From Nocardia harenae NBRC 108248 (lineage in GTDB: Bacteria; Actinomycetota; Actinomycetes; Mycobacteriales; Mycobacteriaceae), in the NCBI RefSeq assembly GCF_001612885.1, contig NZ_BDBH01000004.1, forward strand, positions 558,001 through 622,000: a stretch of 64,000 nucleotides of DNA. The letters are read 5' to 3'. Shown one piece after another: positions 24,291-32,455 of the stretch. The notes under the pieces are model-generated. The model worked only from the letters and a program-made list of their open reading frames with translations, ran no database searches and was not told where the DNA came from. Positions within the stretch are counted from its first letter, which is position 1. Every line of letters begins with the position of its first letter. Both the position numbers and the translations under genes were made by a program.

Positions 24291-24330
24291 GCGAACCGCC
24301 CCCCGAGCCCCGGCTCGGGGGGCGGTTCGC
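24291..24330. terminator. Perfect 19-base-arm hairpin after dps
   Basis: GCGAACCGCCCCCCGAGCC and its exact complement flank a 2-base loop, beginning 15 bases after the dps stop codon. There is no T-run, as is common for actinobacterial terminators. The hairpin can act in either direction, but the gene converging from the right ends 340 bases away, so dps is its main client. Confidence 0.75.
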
Positions 24331-24403
24331 TGTCCGCCAGCGCCGACGATGCTCACGACGTCAGGATCCAGATGTGCACCGTCATGAGATGTTAGTACCG
24401 CGA

Positions 24404-24615
24404 TATGCGCATCAAACTATGTCAGCGACCATTGCCGGCGCGCACCGGGGGAGGGAGCGGCCCACGGACCGTCGCCGAAAGCCTGAGATCGGCCGTGAGG
24501 TGCCGAATCCGTCCCCGGTTGAGCACCGAGGCGTGGTGGCTCCCGTCGTGCTCGTGATCGCGCACCCACTGCGCCTACCAAAAACATTGCATGTATGCGA
24601 CTATGCGCATCAAAC
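24404..24615. repeat. Two exact copies of TATGCGCATCAAAC in an A/T-richer gap
   Basis: The 14-mer TATGCGCATCAAAC occurs at 24404-24417 and 24602-24615 in the same orientation, 198 bases apart. Each copy includes the palindrome TGCGCA. The 400-base gap between dps and the YdjM-like gene (24277-24674) holds no credible gene and is poorer in G/C than its surroundings, especially 24580-24660. The copies could be protein-binding sites or scars of an inserted sequence. Confidence 0.55.
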
Positions 24616-24674
24616 AAGTCGCTGCCAGCAACCAAAAAACAAAAGCCCAGCACAGACAGGGGAGAACCTGCCGA

Positions 24675-25394
24675 TTACGGCAGCTGCGTGATCGTGAACC
24701 ACAGCAGCACAAGCGTTCCTGCCATGAAGAGGGGAGCGAGCACCCACGTCTCGACCTTGTTCCCGGTCCGGCTGATGATCTCGATCCCGAACCGCTTGCG
24801 GTACGGCCACAGCAGGGGACACCCGCGGTCGGTGAGGCAGTCGCCGAGAATGTGCACCAGGCAGCCGAGCGCGACGCAGAACGGCAGCCACGGGGGAGCG
24901 TCGGAGATCCAGTGCGTCATGGCAAAGGTGCCGCCGAGCGCGAGCGCCAACACCGTGCCCCAGGCGCGGATGCCTTTGCCGGGCGGGCAGAGATGCAGCG
25001 CCCGCACCGCGAGCGCGAGCAGCACGAATATGAGCCCCAGGGTGAAGGGTCTGCCGAGGTAGGTCATCCCGGCCCAGGTTCCGACGCCGGCGAAGGCGAC
25101 GAAGAGCAGGGAGTGCGTGGCCTTGCGGTGGCCGCCCGCGAGCCAGGAGACGACCGTGCAGAAGAGCTCGGAGACGGGGCCGAGGGTATTGGCGATGGTG
25201 CCGTCCGGGTGGTCCATGTCGGGCAGCAGCGCGGCGCCCGCCGTGAGGAAGACGCCGAGCAGCAGGTCGACCGTTCCGAGGTGGTGATCGCCGACGACGT
25301 CGATCACCGGGAAGGTCAGGGTCGAGACCGGGAGGGTCGCGGCGGCCGCCGACCAGCCGAGTGCGCCGCTGGTCGCGTGAGAATGTCCGAGCAC
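24675..25394 (-). CDS. YdjM-like membrane-bound metal-dependent hydrolase (DUF457)
   Basis: 239 residues from a GTG start at 25394. The family signatures are all present: HSHATSGALGWSAAA at the N-terminus, ALLPDMDHPDGTIANTLG, GGHRKATHSLLFVAFAG and LVHILGDCLTDRGCPLLWPY, separated by ~6 hydrophobic segments. His and Asp residues in these loops are expected to bind metal (PF04307). In E. coli YdjM is a LexA-regulated inner-membrane protein of unclear activity. The substrate is unknown. Upstream lies a 380-base regulatory gap shared with a divergent lipoprotein gene. Confidence 0.85.
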   Translation of the reverse strand: MLGHSHATSGALGWSAAAATLPVSTLTFPVIDVVGDHHLGTVDLLLGVFLTAGAALLPDMDHPDGTIANTLGPVSELFCTVVSWLAGGHRKATHSLLFVAFAGVGTWAGMTYLGRPFTLGLIFVLLALAVRALHLCPPGKGIRAWGTVLALALGGTFAMTHWISDAPPWLPFCVALGCLVHILGDCLTDRGCPLLWPYRKRFGIEIISRTGNKVETWVLAPLFMAGTLVLLWFTITQLP

Positions 25395-25621
25395 GCACTC
25401 ACGTTATCGATCTTTGGTCCACATGCGACTCACCGGGGAGAGCGGTACAGGTTGACATAATGTAGATTATCGGCAAATTACGACCCGACGTTTTCGGGTC
25501 GGACCGGCATTCGCTGCACATGTGCTCTGCACGCTGTGTTGCCCGCCCACGCCCCCCAAGTCGGCGGAGGCTGCGAGGTTGGGTGATCCAGTCCGGTTTG
25601 CGTGACGACGACCGCACTCCT

Positions 25622-25677
25622 CCAATGTGTCACAGTGACACCTCGATCGGCTCTTTTACGTCACTGTGACGTATTGG
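25622..25677. promoter_or_regulatory. Paired palindromes in divergent promoter, candidate twin operator
   Basis: TGTCACAGTGACA (25628-25640) and ACGTCACTGTGACGT (25658-25672) are each perfect odd-length palindromes sharing the core GTCAC-A/T-GTGAC; their centres are 31 bases apart, about three helical turns. They sit within a larger inverted repeat whose 18-base arms (25622-25639 and 25660-25677) agree at 16 positions and end in CCAAT/ATTGG. The block lies in the gap between the YdjM-like gene and the serine-hydrolase lipoprotein and is ~100 bases upstream of the latter's start. Two dimers on one DNA face are implied. The remaining gap (25395-25776) contains no gene. Confidence 0.65.
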
Positions 25678-25776
25678 CCGCGCCGCGCGGGAACCCGGCA
25701 AAACTCATTGCCAGTTGGTTGCTGACCGCTAGGCTCGTCGCATTGTGCTGTGCATCACACCAAGGAGGTGGTGGCC

Positions 25777-27384
25777 GTGCGGGATCGGAGCCGAGTGGCG
25801 ATCGGGCTGGCGGTGGCGGCGGTGCTCGTCGTCGGGTCCTGCGCGCAGGACGATTCGGGCGGCGGGACGGCGTCCTCGAGCCCGGCGCCGCCGAGCGGCA
25901 CGGCGCAGCAGGAGTCGCCGGGGCAGGTCGCCGGTGTGGCCATCCCGGACGGGCAGATCGATCGGGCGGTGGGCCGGCTGGATCAGATCGCCGACGAGCT
26001 CATGAGTTCGTCGAAGATTCCGGGGATGGCGGTCGCGGTGGTGCACGGCGGCAAGGTCGTGTACAGCAAGGGGTTCGGGGTGCGGGATGTGACGACGCGG
26101 CAGCCGGTGGACTCGGGAACGGTGTTCCAGCTGGCCTCGGTCTCGAAGCCGCTCGGTGCGACGGTGGTGGCGCGGGAGGTGGCGGCGGGCCGGGTGGCCT
26201 GGGATACGCCGGTGCGGCGGTTGTCGCCGGGGTTCGCGCTGCGCGATCCGTACGTGACCGAGAACGTGACGATCGGCGATCTGTACTCGCACCGGTCGGG
26301 GCTGCCGGATCACGCTGGTGACCTGCTGGAGGACCTCGGGTACGACCGGGGCCAGGTGCTGGAGCGGCTGCGGCAGTTGCCGCTCGAGACGTTCCGCGAT
26401 TCCTACGCCTACACCAACTACGGGCTGACGGCGGCCGCGGTGGCGGTGGCCGAGGCGGCGGGCACCTCGTGGGAGGAGCTGTCGCAGCGGGAGATCTACG
26501 GGCCGCTCGGCATGGCGTCGACCAGTTCGCGGTACGACGAGTTCGTGAGCCGCCCGGACCGCGCGGTCGGGCACATCCTGGTGAACGGTGAGTACCGGCC
26601 CGCCGATCCGCCGCGGGACCCGGATCCGCAGGCGCCCGCGGGCGGGGTGAGCTCCTCGGTGGACGATATGACGCGCTGGATGACGATGATGCTGGCGGAC
26701 GGGACGTTCGAGGGCACGGAGATCGTGCCGCCGGGCGCGCTGCTGCCCGCGGTGTCGCCGCAGGCGATGTCCGCTCCCCCGGCCTCGCCGGATTCGCGGG
26801 CGGGGTTCTACGGGTTCGGCTTCAATGTGGGGACCTCGCCGGCGGGGCGGGTGACGCTGGGGCATTCGGGGGCGTTCAACCGGGGTGCGGGGACGGCGTT
26901 CACGCTGATTCCGTCGGCGGATGTGGGGATCGTGACGCTGACGAACGCGGCGCCGATCGGGATTCCGGAGACGTTGAACGCGGAGTTCGCGGACCTGGTG
27001 CAGTTCGGGGAGGTGCGGGAGGATTGGCGAAAGCTCTTCGCGGGGGTGTTCGAGCAGATCAACGCGCCGTTCGGGGATCTGGCGGGCAAGGAGCCGCCGG
27101 CGAACGCGAAGCCGGCGCGGCCGCTGCAGGAGTACGCGGGCACCTACGACAATGCCTACTTCGGGCCCGCGGTGGTGTCGGTGGACAATGGCGCGCTGGT
27201 GCTGACGATGGGTCCGGCGGGGGTGCGGATGCCGATGCGGCACTGGGACGGGGACAAGTTCGTCTTCGCGCCGCAGGGTGAGGGCGCCAATCCGGGGTCG
27301 CTGTCGACGGCCCGGTTCGAGGAAAATCGGCTGATCCTGGCCTATTACGAGCAGGAGGGGCTGGGCATGTTCGTGAAGCCCTGA
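25777..27384 (+). CDS. Serine hydrolase lipoprotein, class C beta-lactamase / PBP-like
   Basis: 535 residues from the GTG at 25777, chosen because AAGGAGG lies nine bases upstream; other in-frame GTGs precede it. A lipoprotein signal peptide ends in the lipobox VVGSC near residue 20, so the protein should be anchored outside the membrane. The beta-lactamase domain has SxxK (ASVSKPLG, ~120), the YxN motif (YAYTNYG, ~212) and HSG (GHSGAFNRG, ~363). A C-terminal beta-rich domain follows (LQEYAGTYDN), like DUF3471. Likely an esterase or D-aminopeptidase rather than a resistance enzyme; the substrate is unknown. Twin palindromes upstream suggest specific control. Confidence 0.85.
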   Translation: MRDRSRVAIGLAVAAVLVVGSCAQDDSGGGTASSSPAPPSGTAQQESPGQVAGVAIPDGQIDRAVGRLDQIADELMSSSKIPGMAVAVVHGGKVVYSKGFGVRDVTTRQPVDSGTVFQLASVSKPLGATVVAREVAAGRVAWDTPVRRLSPGFALRDPYVTENVTIGDLYSHRSGLPDHAGDLLEDLGYDRGQVLERLRQLPLETFRDSYAYTNYGLTAAAVAVAEAAGTSWEELSQREIYGPLGMASTSSRYDEFVSRPDRAVGHILVNGEYRPADPPRDPDPQAPAGGVSSSVDDMTRWMTMMLADGTFEGTEIVPPGALLPAVSPQAMSAPPASPDSRAGFYGFGFNVGTSPAGRVTLGHSGAFNRGAGTAFTLIPSADVGIVTLTNAAPIGIPETLNAEFADLVQFGEVREDWRKLFAGVFEQINAPFGDLAGKEPPANAKPARPLQEYAGTYDNAYFGPAVVSVDNGALVLTMGPAGVRMPMRHWDGDKFVFAPQGEGANPGSLSTARFEENRLILAYYEQEGLGMFVKP

Positions 27385-27460
27385 CCGTTGACCGCTCTAT
27401 GGCGGCGGGTGTGACGCGGGTAACCTGGTCGAAAAGTTCGGCAGAAGGTGACGAAGCTTG

Positions 27461-29677
27461 ATGAACGCGACCACCGTTGCCCGGCAGTGCACCCTGTGCG
27501 AGGCCCATTGCGGAATTCTGGTGACGGTCGAGGATCTGCAGGTGACCCGGATCGAGGGAAATCCCGACGATGTCCTGTCCAAGGGCTATATCTGCCCGAA
27601 GGCGACGGCCATGGGCGGGCTGCACCACGATCCGGATCGGCTGCGGACGCCGATGAAGCGGGTCGGCACGGAGTTCGTGCCGATCGGCTGGGACGAGGCG
27701 TTCGCGGAGGTGGGGCGCAGGCTGCGGAGGGTCCGGGCGGAGCACGGCGCGCACGCGGTCGGCATGTACCTGGGGAATCCGGCGGCGCACAGTTCGTCGG
27801 TGATCTACGGGGGGATGCTGCGCGCGGCGCTCGGCACGAACAATTTCTTCACGGCGTCGTCGATCGATCAGTTCCCGCAGGAGTTCGCGGCGTGGCAGAT
27901 GTTCGGGTCGAATGTGCTGATGCCGGTGGCCGATATCGATCGGACGCATCGGCTGGTGATCCTGGGCGCGAATCCGGCGGTGTCGAACGGGTCGGTGACG
28001 ACGATGCCTGGCGCGCGGGATCGGATCAGGGCGGTGCGCAAGCGCGGTGGCACGGTAGTGGTGATCGATCCGCGGCGCACGGAGACGGTGAAGCTGGCGG
28101 ACGAGCACGTGGCGGTGGCGCCGGGTGGTGACGCCTACCTGCTGCTGGGGATGCTGCACGTGCTGGTGAGCGAGGGGTTGGTGGACGGCGCGGCGGTGGG
28201 GTCGCGCACGACCGGGTTCGAGGAGTTGCGGGCGCTGGTGGCGGCGGCGACGCCGGAGTGGGCGGCTCCGCTGGCGGGGGTGGAGGCGGAGGTGATCCGG
28301 CGGTTGGCGCGGGAGCACGCGGCGGCGCCGTCGGCGGTGATGTACGGGCGGATCGGGGTCTGTCACCAGGTGACGGGGACGTTGACGCACTGGTTGATCA
28401 ATGTGATCAACGCGGTGACGGGGAATCTGGACCGGGCGGGTGGGCAGATGTTCGCGACGCCCGCGGTGGATGCCGCGCGGCTGGCGCGGCGTATTCCGCT
28501 GGCGGGGTACGGGAAGTGGACGGATCGGTCGGGGCGGTTCAAATCGTTCCGGTCGGAGTTGCCGGTGGCGGTGCTGGCGGACGAGATGCTGACCGAGGGG
28601 CCGGGGCGGATCCGGGCGATGGTGACCTATGCCGGGAATCCGGTGCTGTCGACGCCGCAGGGCGGGCGGTTGGACGAGGCGCTGGCGGGGCTGGATTTCT
28701 ATGTCGCGGTGGATATGTACGTCACGGAGACGACGCGGCACGCGGATCTGATCCTGCCGCCGATCTCGCCGCTGGAGCGCGAGGACATGGACATCCTGTT
28801 GACGGTGTTCAGTGTGCGGAACAATCTGCGGTTCAATCCGCGGGTGTTCGAGCCGCCCGCGGACGGGCTGGAGGATTGGGAGATCCTGGCGCGGTTGGTG
28901 GCGGAGATTCTGCCGCTGCCGGTGCGGCCGGTGACGGGGCGGGCGGTGACGGCGGTGCTGGATCGGCTGAGTCCGCTGCGGCTGGCGACGGCGGGGGTCG
29001 CGGTGGGGCCGTACGGGGTGTTGCGCAAGGGGCTGGGCGGGGTGACGGTGTCGAAGTTGCGGAAGACGGCGGGCGGGATCGATCTGGGGCCGTTGCGGCC
29101 GCGGTTGCGGCAGTTGATCGCGACCAGGGATCGGAAGGTGCACCTGGCGCCGGAGCCGTTGGTGGCGGGTGCGCGGGAGTTGATCGCGGAGGCCGAGCGC
29201 GGCGCGGCGGTGACCGCCCCGGCGGACGGGTTCCACCTGCGGTTGATCGGGCGGCGGCATCTGCGGAGTAATAACTCGTGGTTGCACAATCTGCCGTCGA
29301 TGGTGAAGGGGAAGCCGCGGTGCACGGTGCTCATGCACCCCGATGACGCGGTCGCGCGCGGGCTGGCCGACGGTGATCCGGCGCTGGTGTCGTCCCGGAT
29401 CGGGGCGATCGTGGTGCCGGTGGAGGCGAGTGACGAGATCCGTCGCGGGACGGTCGCGATTCCGCATGGGTGGGGCCACCGTGAGCCCGGTGTCGGCTGG
29501 ACGGTCGCGGCCGGTCTTCCGGGCGCGAACGTCAACCTGCTGCACGATCCCAAGGCGACCGATCCCTTCACCGGCAATGCCGCGGTCAACGGAACCTGGG
29601 TCACCGTTGCCCCCGCCCTTGGCGCCCCCGAGGTCGCCGAGCGGCCCGAGGAAAAGGAAGCCGCCATCCCCGGCTGA
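27461..29677 (+). CDS. Molybdopterin oxidoreductase with N-terminal 4Fe-4S site (formate dehydrogenase/BisC-like)
   Basis: 738 residues. Cys10, Cys13, Cys17 and Cys45 (CTLCEAHC and GYICPK) form the [4Fe-4S] site of the DMSO-reductase superfamily. Bis-MGD-binding segments are visible (VILGANPAVSNGSVTTMPGA; GTVVVIDPRR; MVTYAGNPVLST; NSWLHNLPSMVKGKPRCTVL; NAAVNGTWVTV). At the usual Mo-ligand position the sequence is NNFFTASSIDQF, so Asp (~136) appears where formate dehydrogenases have Cys/Sec. No accessory subunit, FdhD or cofactor gene is adjacent, and there is no Tat signal, so it is a stand-alone cytoplasmic enzyme. Substrate unknown. It starts ~75 bases after the lipoprotein gene. Confidence 0.85.
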   Translation: MNATTVARQCTLCEAHCGILVTVEDLQVTRIEGNPDDVLSKGYICPKATAMGGLHHDPDRLRTPMKRVGTEFVPIGWDEAFAEVGRRLRRVRAEHGAHAVGMYLGNPAAHSSSVIYGGMLRAALGTNNFFTASSIDQFPQEFAAWQMFGSNVLMPVADIDRTHRLVILGANPAVSNGSVTTMPGARDRIRAVRKRGGTVVVIDPRRTETVKLADEHVAVAPGGDAYLLLGMLHVLVSEGLVDGAAVGSRTTGFEELRALVAAATPEWAAPLAGVEAEVIRRLAREHAAAPSAVMYGRIGVCHQVTGTLTHWLINVINAVTGNLDRAGGQMFATPAVDAARLARRIPLAGYGKWTDRSGRFKSFRSELPVAVLADEMLTEGPGRIRAMVTYAGNPVLSTPQGGRLDEALAGLDFYVAVDMYVTETTRHADLILPPISPLEREDMDILLTVFSVRNNLRFNPRVFEPPADGLEDWEILARLVAEILPLPVRPVTGRAVTAVLDRLSPLRLATAGVAVGPYGVLRKGLGGVTVSKLRKTAGGIDLGPLRPRLRQLIATRDRKVHLAPEPLVAGARELIAEAERGAAVTAPADGFHLRLIGRRHLRSNNSWLHNLPSMVKGKPRCTVLMHPDDAVARGLADGDPALVSSRIGAIVVPVEASDEIRRGTVAIPHGWGHREPGVGWTVAAGLPGANVNLLHDPKATDPFTGNAAVNGTWVTVAPALGAPEVAERPEEKEAAIPG

Positions 29678-29796
29678 CCAGAGCGAGCGCGGCCCCTCCG
29701 CGCGCGGCGCGCCGCTCCGGGACGGGGCTACTCCCCTGCGGGGTATTTGCTCTCTCCCCCGGAGGCTGGGGTTCCGAGGCTGAGCCCGGTCGTCCT

Positions 29797-29814
29797 CCCC
29801 CTCCCGGCAGGGGG
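29797..29814. terminator. Hairpin between oxidoreductase and antiporter genes
   Basis: CCCCCT and AGGGGG flank a 6-base loop, about 120 bases after the oxidoreductase stop and 16 bases before the antiporter start. It could end the upstream transcript. Because its right arm is the only Shine-Dalgarno-like sequence before the antiporter ATG, it could also limit translation of that gene. Confidence 0.4.
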
Positions 29815-29829
29815 TGACACAATGCTCCG

Positions 29830-31683
29830 ATGCATGTGGCTGTCGGCTTGGTGGTCCTGGTGGCAGCGGCGGTGGCGCTCGCGGCGCTGGCGCGGAGGGC
29901 GGGGCTGTCGGAGCCGCTCGTCCTGACGGTGGCGGGAGTAGCCGCCTCGTACCTGCCGTTCGTCCCGCAGGTGGACCTGGACCCCGAGGTGGTCCTGCTC
30001 GGGGTCCTCCCCCCGCTGCTGTACACGGCGGCGATCCGCACCTCCCTGCTGGATTTCCGGAAGAACGCGACGACGATCGCGCTGCTGTCGGTGGTGCTGG
30101 TGCTGTTCTCCACGTTCGCGGTGGCCGCGGTGGTGTGGCTGCTGCTTCCGGTGCCGTTCGCGGTGGCGGTGGCGCTGGGCGCGGTGGTGGCTCCCCCGGA
30201 CGCGGTGGCCGCGACGGCGGTGGCGAGAAGGATCGGGATGCCGCGGCGGATCGTGACGATCCTGGAGGACGAGTCGCTGTTCAACGACGCGACGGCGCTG
30301 GTGGCGCTGCGGACGGCGATCGCGGCGTCGGCGGGTTCGGTGTCGGTGTGGCAGGCGGGCGGGGATTTCGTGCTGGCGGCGGGGGGCGGCGCGCTGGTGG
30401 GGGTGCTGGTGGCGGCGGTGCTCGCGATGCTGCGGCGGCGGATCACCGATCCGGTGCTGGATACGACGCTGTCGTTCCTGGCGCCCTTCGCGGCGTACCT
30501 GCCCGCGGAGGAGGTGCACGCGTCGGGGGTGATCGCGGTGGTGGTGTGCGGGATGATCCTGGGTCACGGTGCGCCGCGCTGGCAGAGCGCGGCGTCGCGG
30601 ATCGCGGAGCGCACGAACTGGCGCACGGTGCAGTTCATTCTAGAGAGCTCGGTGTTCCTGGTGATCGGGTTGCAGGTGCGCCACATCGTGGAGGACGCGC
30701 TGGCGTCGGGGCTGGATCAGGCGACGTTGCTGGTGGCGGTGGTGGCGGTGCCGGCGGCGGCGATGCTGGCGCGGCCGCTGTTCGTGTTGCCGTGGGCGTG
30801 GCTGAGCCGGGCGCGCGGGCGAGGTGAGGAGTCGCTGCGGGACGGGCTGGTGGTGTCGTGGGCGGGGATGCGCGGGGTGGTGACGGTGGCGGCGGTACTG
30901 CTGCTGCCGGAGGACACGCCGCAGCTGGCGGTGTTGAAGCTGTTGGCGCTGCTGGTGGTGGCGGGGACGCTGCTGGTGCAGGGGTCGACGCTGGCGTGGG
31001 TGGTGCGGGCGTTGAAGTTGCGGGGACCGAGCCGGGCGGAGGACGCGCTGCAGAAGGCGAATCTGTTGCAGCGGGCGGCGGCGGCCGGCTCGGCGGAGCT
31101 GGATCGGCGGGTGACGCCGGAGACGCCGGAGGAGGTGGTGCGCGCGCTGCGGGAGCGGTTGGCGTTCCGGACGAACGCGGCGTGGGAGCGGCTGGGGCGG
31201 GCGGAGTCGGAGCTGGCGACGCCGACGGCGGAGTATCGGCGGTTGCGGCTGGCGATGCTGGGGGCGGAGCGGGAGACGGTACTGCGGGCCCGTGACGAGG
31301 GCGCGCTGGATTACGAGATCCTGCAGGCGGTGATGGCGCGGCTGGATCTGGAGGAGTCGATCATCGATCGGTTCGACGAGGCGGAGGTGGCGGAGCCGGA
31401 GCCGTTGACGGCGCCGGAGCGGGCGGAGAGCTGCGCGCATCTGCGGGCGGCGCCGCTGGTGCGGGTGCCGGATTCGGTGGACGGGTGCGCGGCGTGCATC
31501 GCGGAGGGGCTGACCTGGGTGCACCTGCGGATGTGTCTGGCCTGCGGGAATGTGGGGTGCTGTGATTCGTCGGCGGGGAATCACGCGTCGAAGCATCATG
31601 CGGCGGTGGGGCATCCGGTGATGCGGAGTGTGGAGCCGGGCGAGGCGTGGCGGTGGTGTTACGTGGACGAGTTACTGGGGTGA
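29830..31683 (+). CDS. CPA1 Na+/H+ antiporter with C-terminal ZnF-UBP domain
   Basis: 617 residues. Residues 1-~390 form ~11 membrane segments of a NhaP/CPA1 exchanger, with VAPPDAVAATAVARRIG and the ion-binding ESLFNDATALVALR motif. A cytoplasmic helical region follows (~400-530). The last ~85 residues are a UBP-type zinc finger (PF02148): Cys535, Cys553, Cys556, Cys569 and Cys572 plus a His cluster (NHASKHHAAVGHPVMR). In eukaryotes this domain binds ubiquitin C-termini; here it may bind the C-terminus of another protein and gate transport. Such fusions occur in actinobacteria but their role is unknown. The stop overlaps the converging TetR gene by 12 bases. Confidence 0.9.
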   Translation: MHVAVGLVVLVAAAVALAALARRAGLSEPLVLTVAGVAASYLPFVPQVDLDPEVVLLGVLPPLLYTAAIRTSLLDFRKNATTIALLSVVLVLFSTFAVAAVVWLLLPVPFAVAVALGAVVAPPDAVAATAVARRIGMPRRIVTILEDESLFNDATALVALRTAIAASAGSVSVWQAGGDFVLAAGGGALVGVLVAAVLAMLRRRITDPVLDTTLSFLAPFAAYLPAEEVHASGVIAVVVCGMILGHGAPRWQSAASRIAERTNWRTVQFILESSVFLVIGLQVRHIVEDALASGLDQATLLVAVVAVPAAAMLARPLFVLPWAWLSRARGRGEESLRDGLVVSWAGMRGVVTVAAVLLLPEDTPQLAVLKLLALLVVAGTLLVQGSTLAWVVRALKLRGPSRAEDALQKANLLQRAAAAGSAELDRRVTPETPEEVVRALRERLAFRTNAAWERLGRAESELATPTAEYRRLRLAMLGAERETVLRARDEGALDYEILQAVMARLDLEESIIDRFDEAEVAEPEPLTAPERAESCAHLRAAPLVRVPDSVDGCAACIAEGLTWVHLRMCLACGNVGCCDSSAGNHASKHHAAVGHPVMRSVEPGEAWRWCYVDELLG

Positions 31684-32226
31684 GCGGCGGTGCGAGTAGA
31701 TGAGCCGGGCGAATTCGGTGAGGAGCCGGTCGAGGCGGGGTTCTTCGGCGCCGGGGGCGATCTGCTGGTAGCCGATGAGGGTGGCCATGCCGAGTGCGGT
31801 GAGCACGCCGGCGATGTCGGGGTCGTGCACGATGCCGTCGATGGCCTTGTGCACGGTGCGGCGGCGGGATTCGTCGACGCGTTTGAGCGCGACGGCGACG
31901 GATTCGTCGTTGGCGGCCCAGGCGCGGATGGCGGCTTCGGCGCGGTGGTTGAGGCCGCAGGCGAGGTCGTAGAGGGCGCGGATGTCGTCGTCGGGGGTGC
32001 TGCGGCCGAAGTTGCGGGCGCGCAGCACGAGTACCTGCCGGTGTTCCCAGGTCTCCAGGAGGAGGTCGACGAAGCCCTGCCAGCTGCCGAAGTGGTGGTA
32101 GAAGGAGCCGGAGGTGACGCCGAGGCGGCGGCAGAGCACGCCGATATTGAGGCCCTTGAAGCCGAGTTCGGCCAGCACCTCGAGGGCGATGTCGAAGTAC
32201 TGATCCTTGGTGACCACGCGGGACAT
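31672..32226 (-). CDS. TetR family transcriptional regulator
   Basis: 184 residues from the ATG at 32226; the longer open frame upstream lacks protein-like sequence. The helix-turn-helix is clear (QYFDIALEVLAELGFKGLNI; GVLCRRLGVTSGSFYHHFGS). The C-terminal helices (IRALYDLACGLNHRAEAAIR) form the ligand domain. It converges on the antiporter gene with a 12-base overlap and stands ~230 bases from the end of mshC, so no target gene is obvious beyond itself. The gap 32227-32455 contains its promoter and nothing else recognised. Confidence 0.85.
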   Translation of the reverse strand: MSRVVTKDQYFDIALEVLAELGFKGLNIGVLCRRLGVTSGSFYHHFGSWQGFVDLLLETWEHRQVLVLRARNFGRSTPDDDIRALYDLACGLNHRAEAAIRAWAANDESVAVALKRVDESRRRTVHKAIDGIVHDPDIAGVLTALGMATLIGYQQIAPGAEEPRLDRLLTEFARLIYSHRRSPQ

Positions 32227-32455
32227 GGGTCGCCGATCTGCTCGCAGGGACGGGAGTGAGGCCGAAGAGTACCTCATGCGCCTGCCTGCGCCCGGCGGCT
32301 GGACGGGGCGAAATCGGCGAACCGCGTGCACATCTTCACCGGCTGTCGGCTTTCGTGTCGTTTCGGGTCAGCCCGGTGGCGGGGTGCGGGCGAGTTACGC
32401 CTTCGTCGACGACACCGGTGACCGGGTCAGCGCGGTCGCCGGATCGGTTCGCCCG

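Noticed and set aside
25440..25480. TTGACA and an ATAAT/ATTAT dyad near 25452 as a strong plus-strand promoter
   Set aside because: The next plus-strand gene starts 320 bases later and no -10 lies at a correct distance; it may serve the divergent gene but the evidence is weak.
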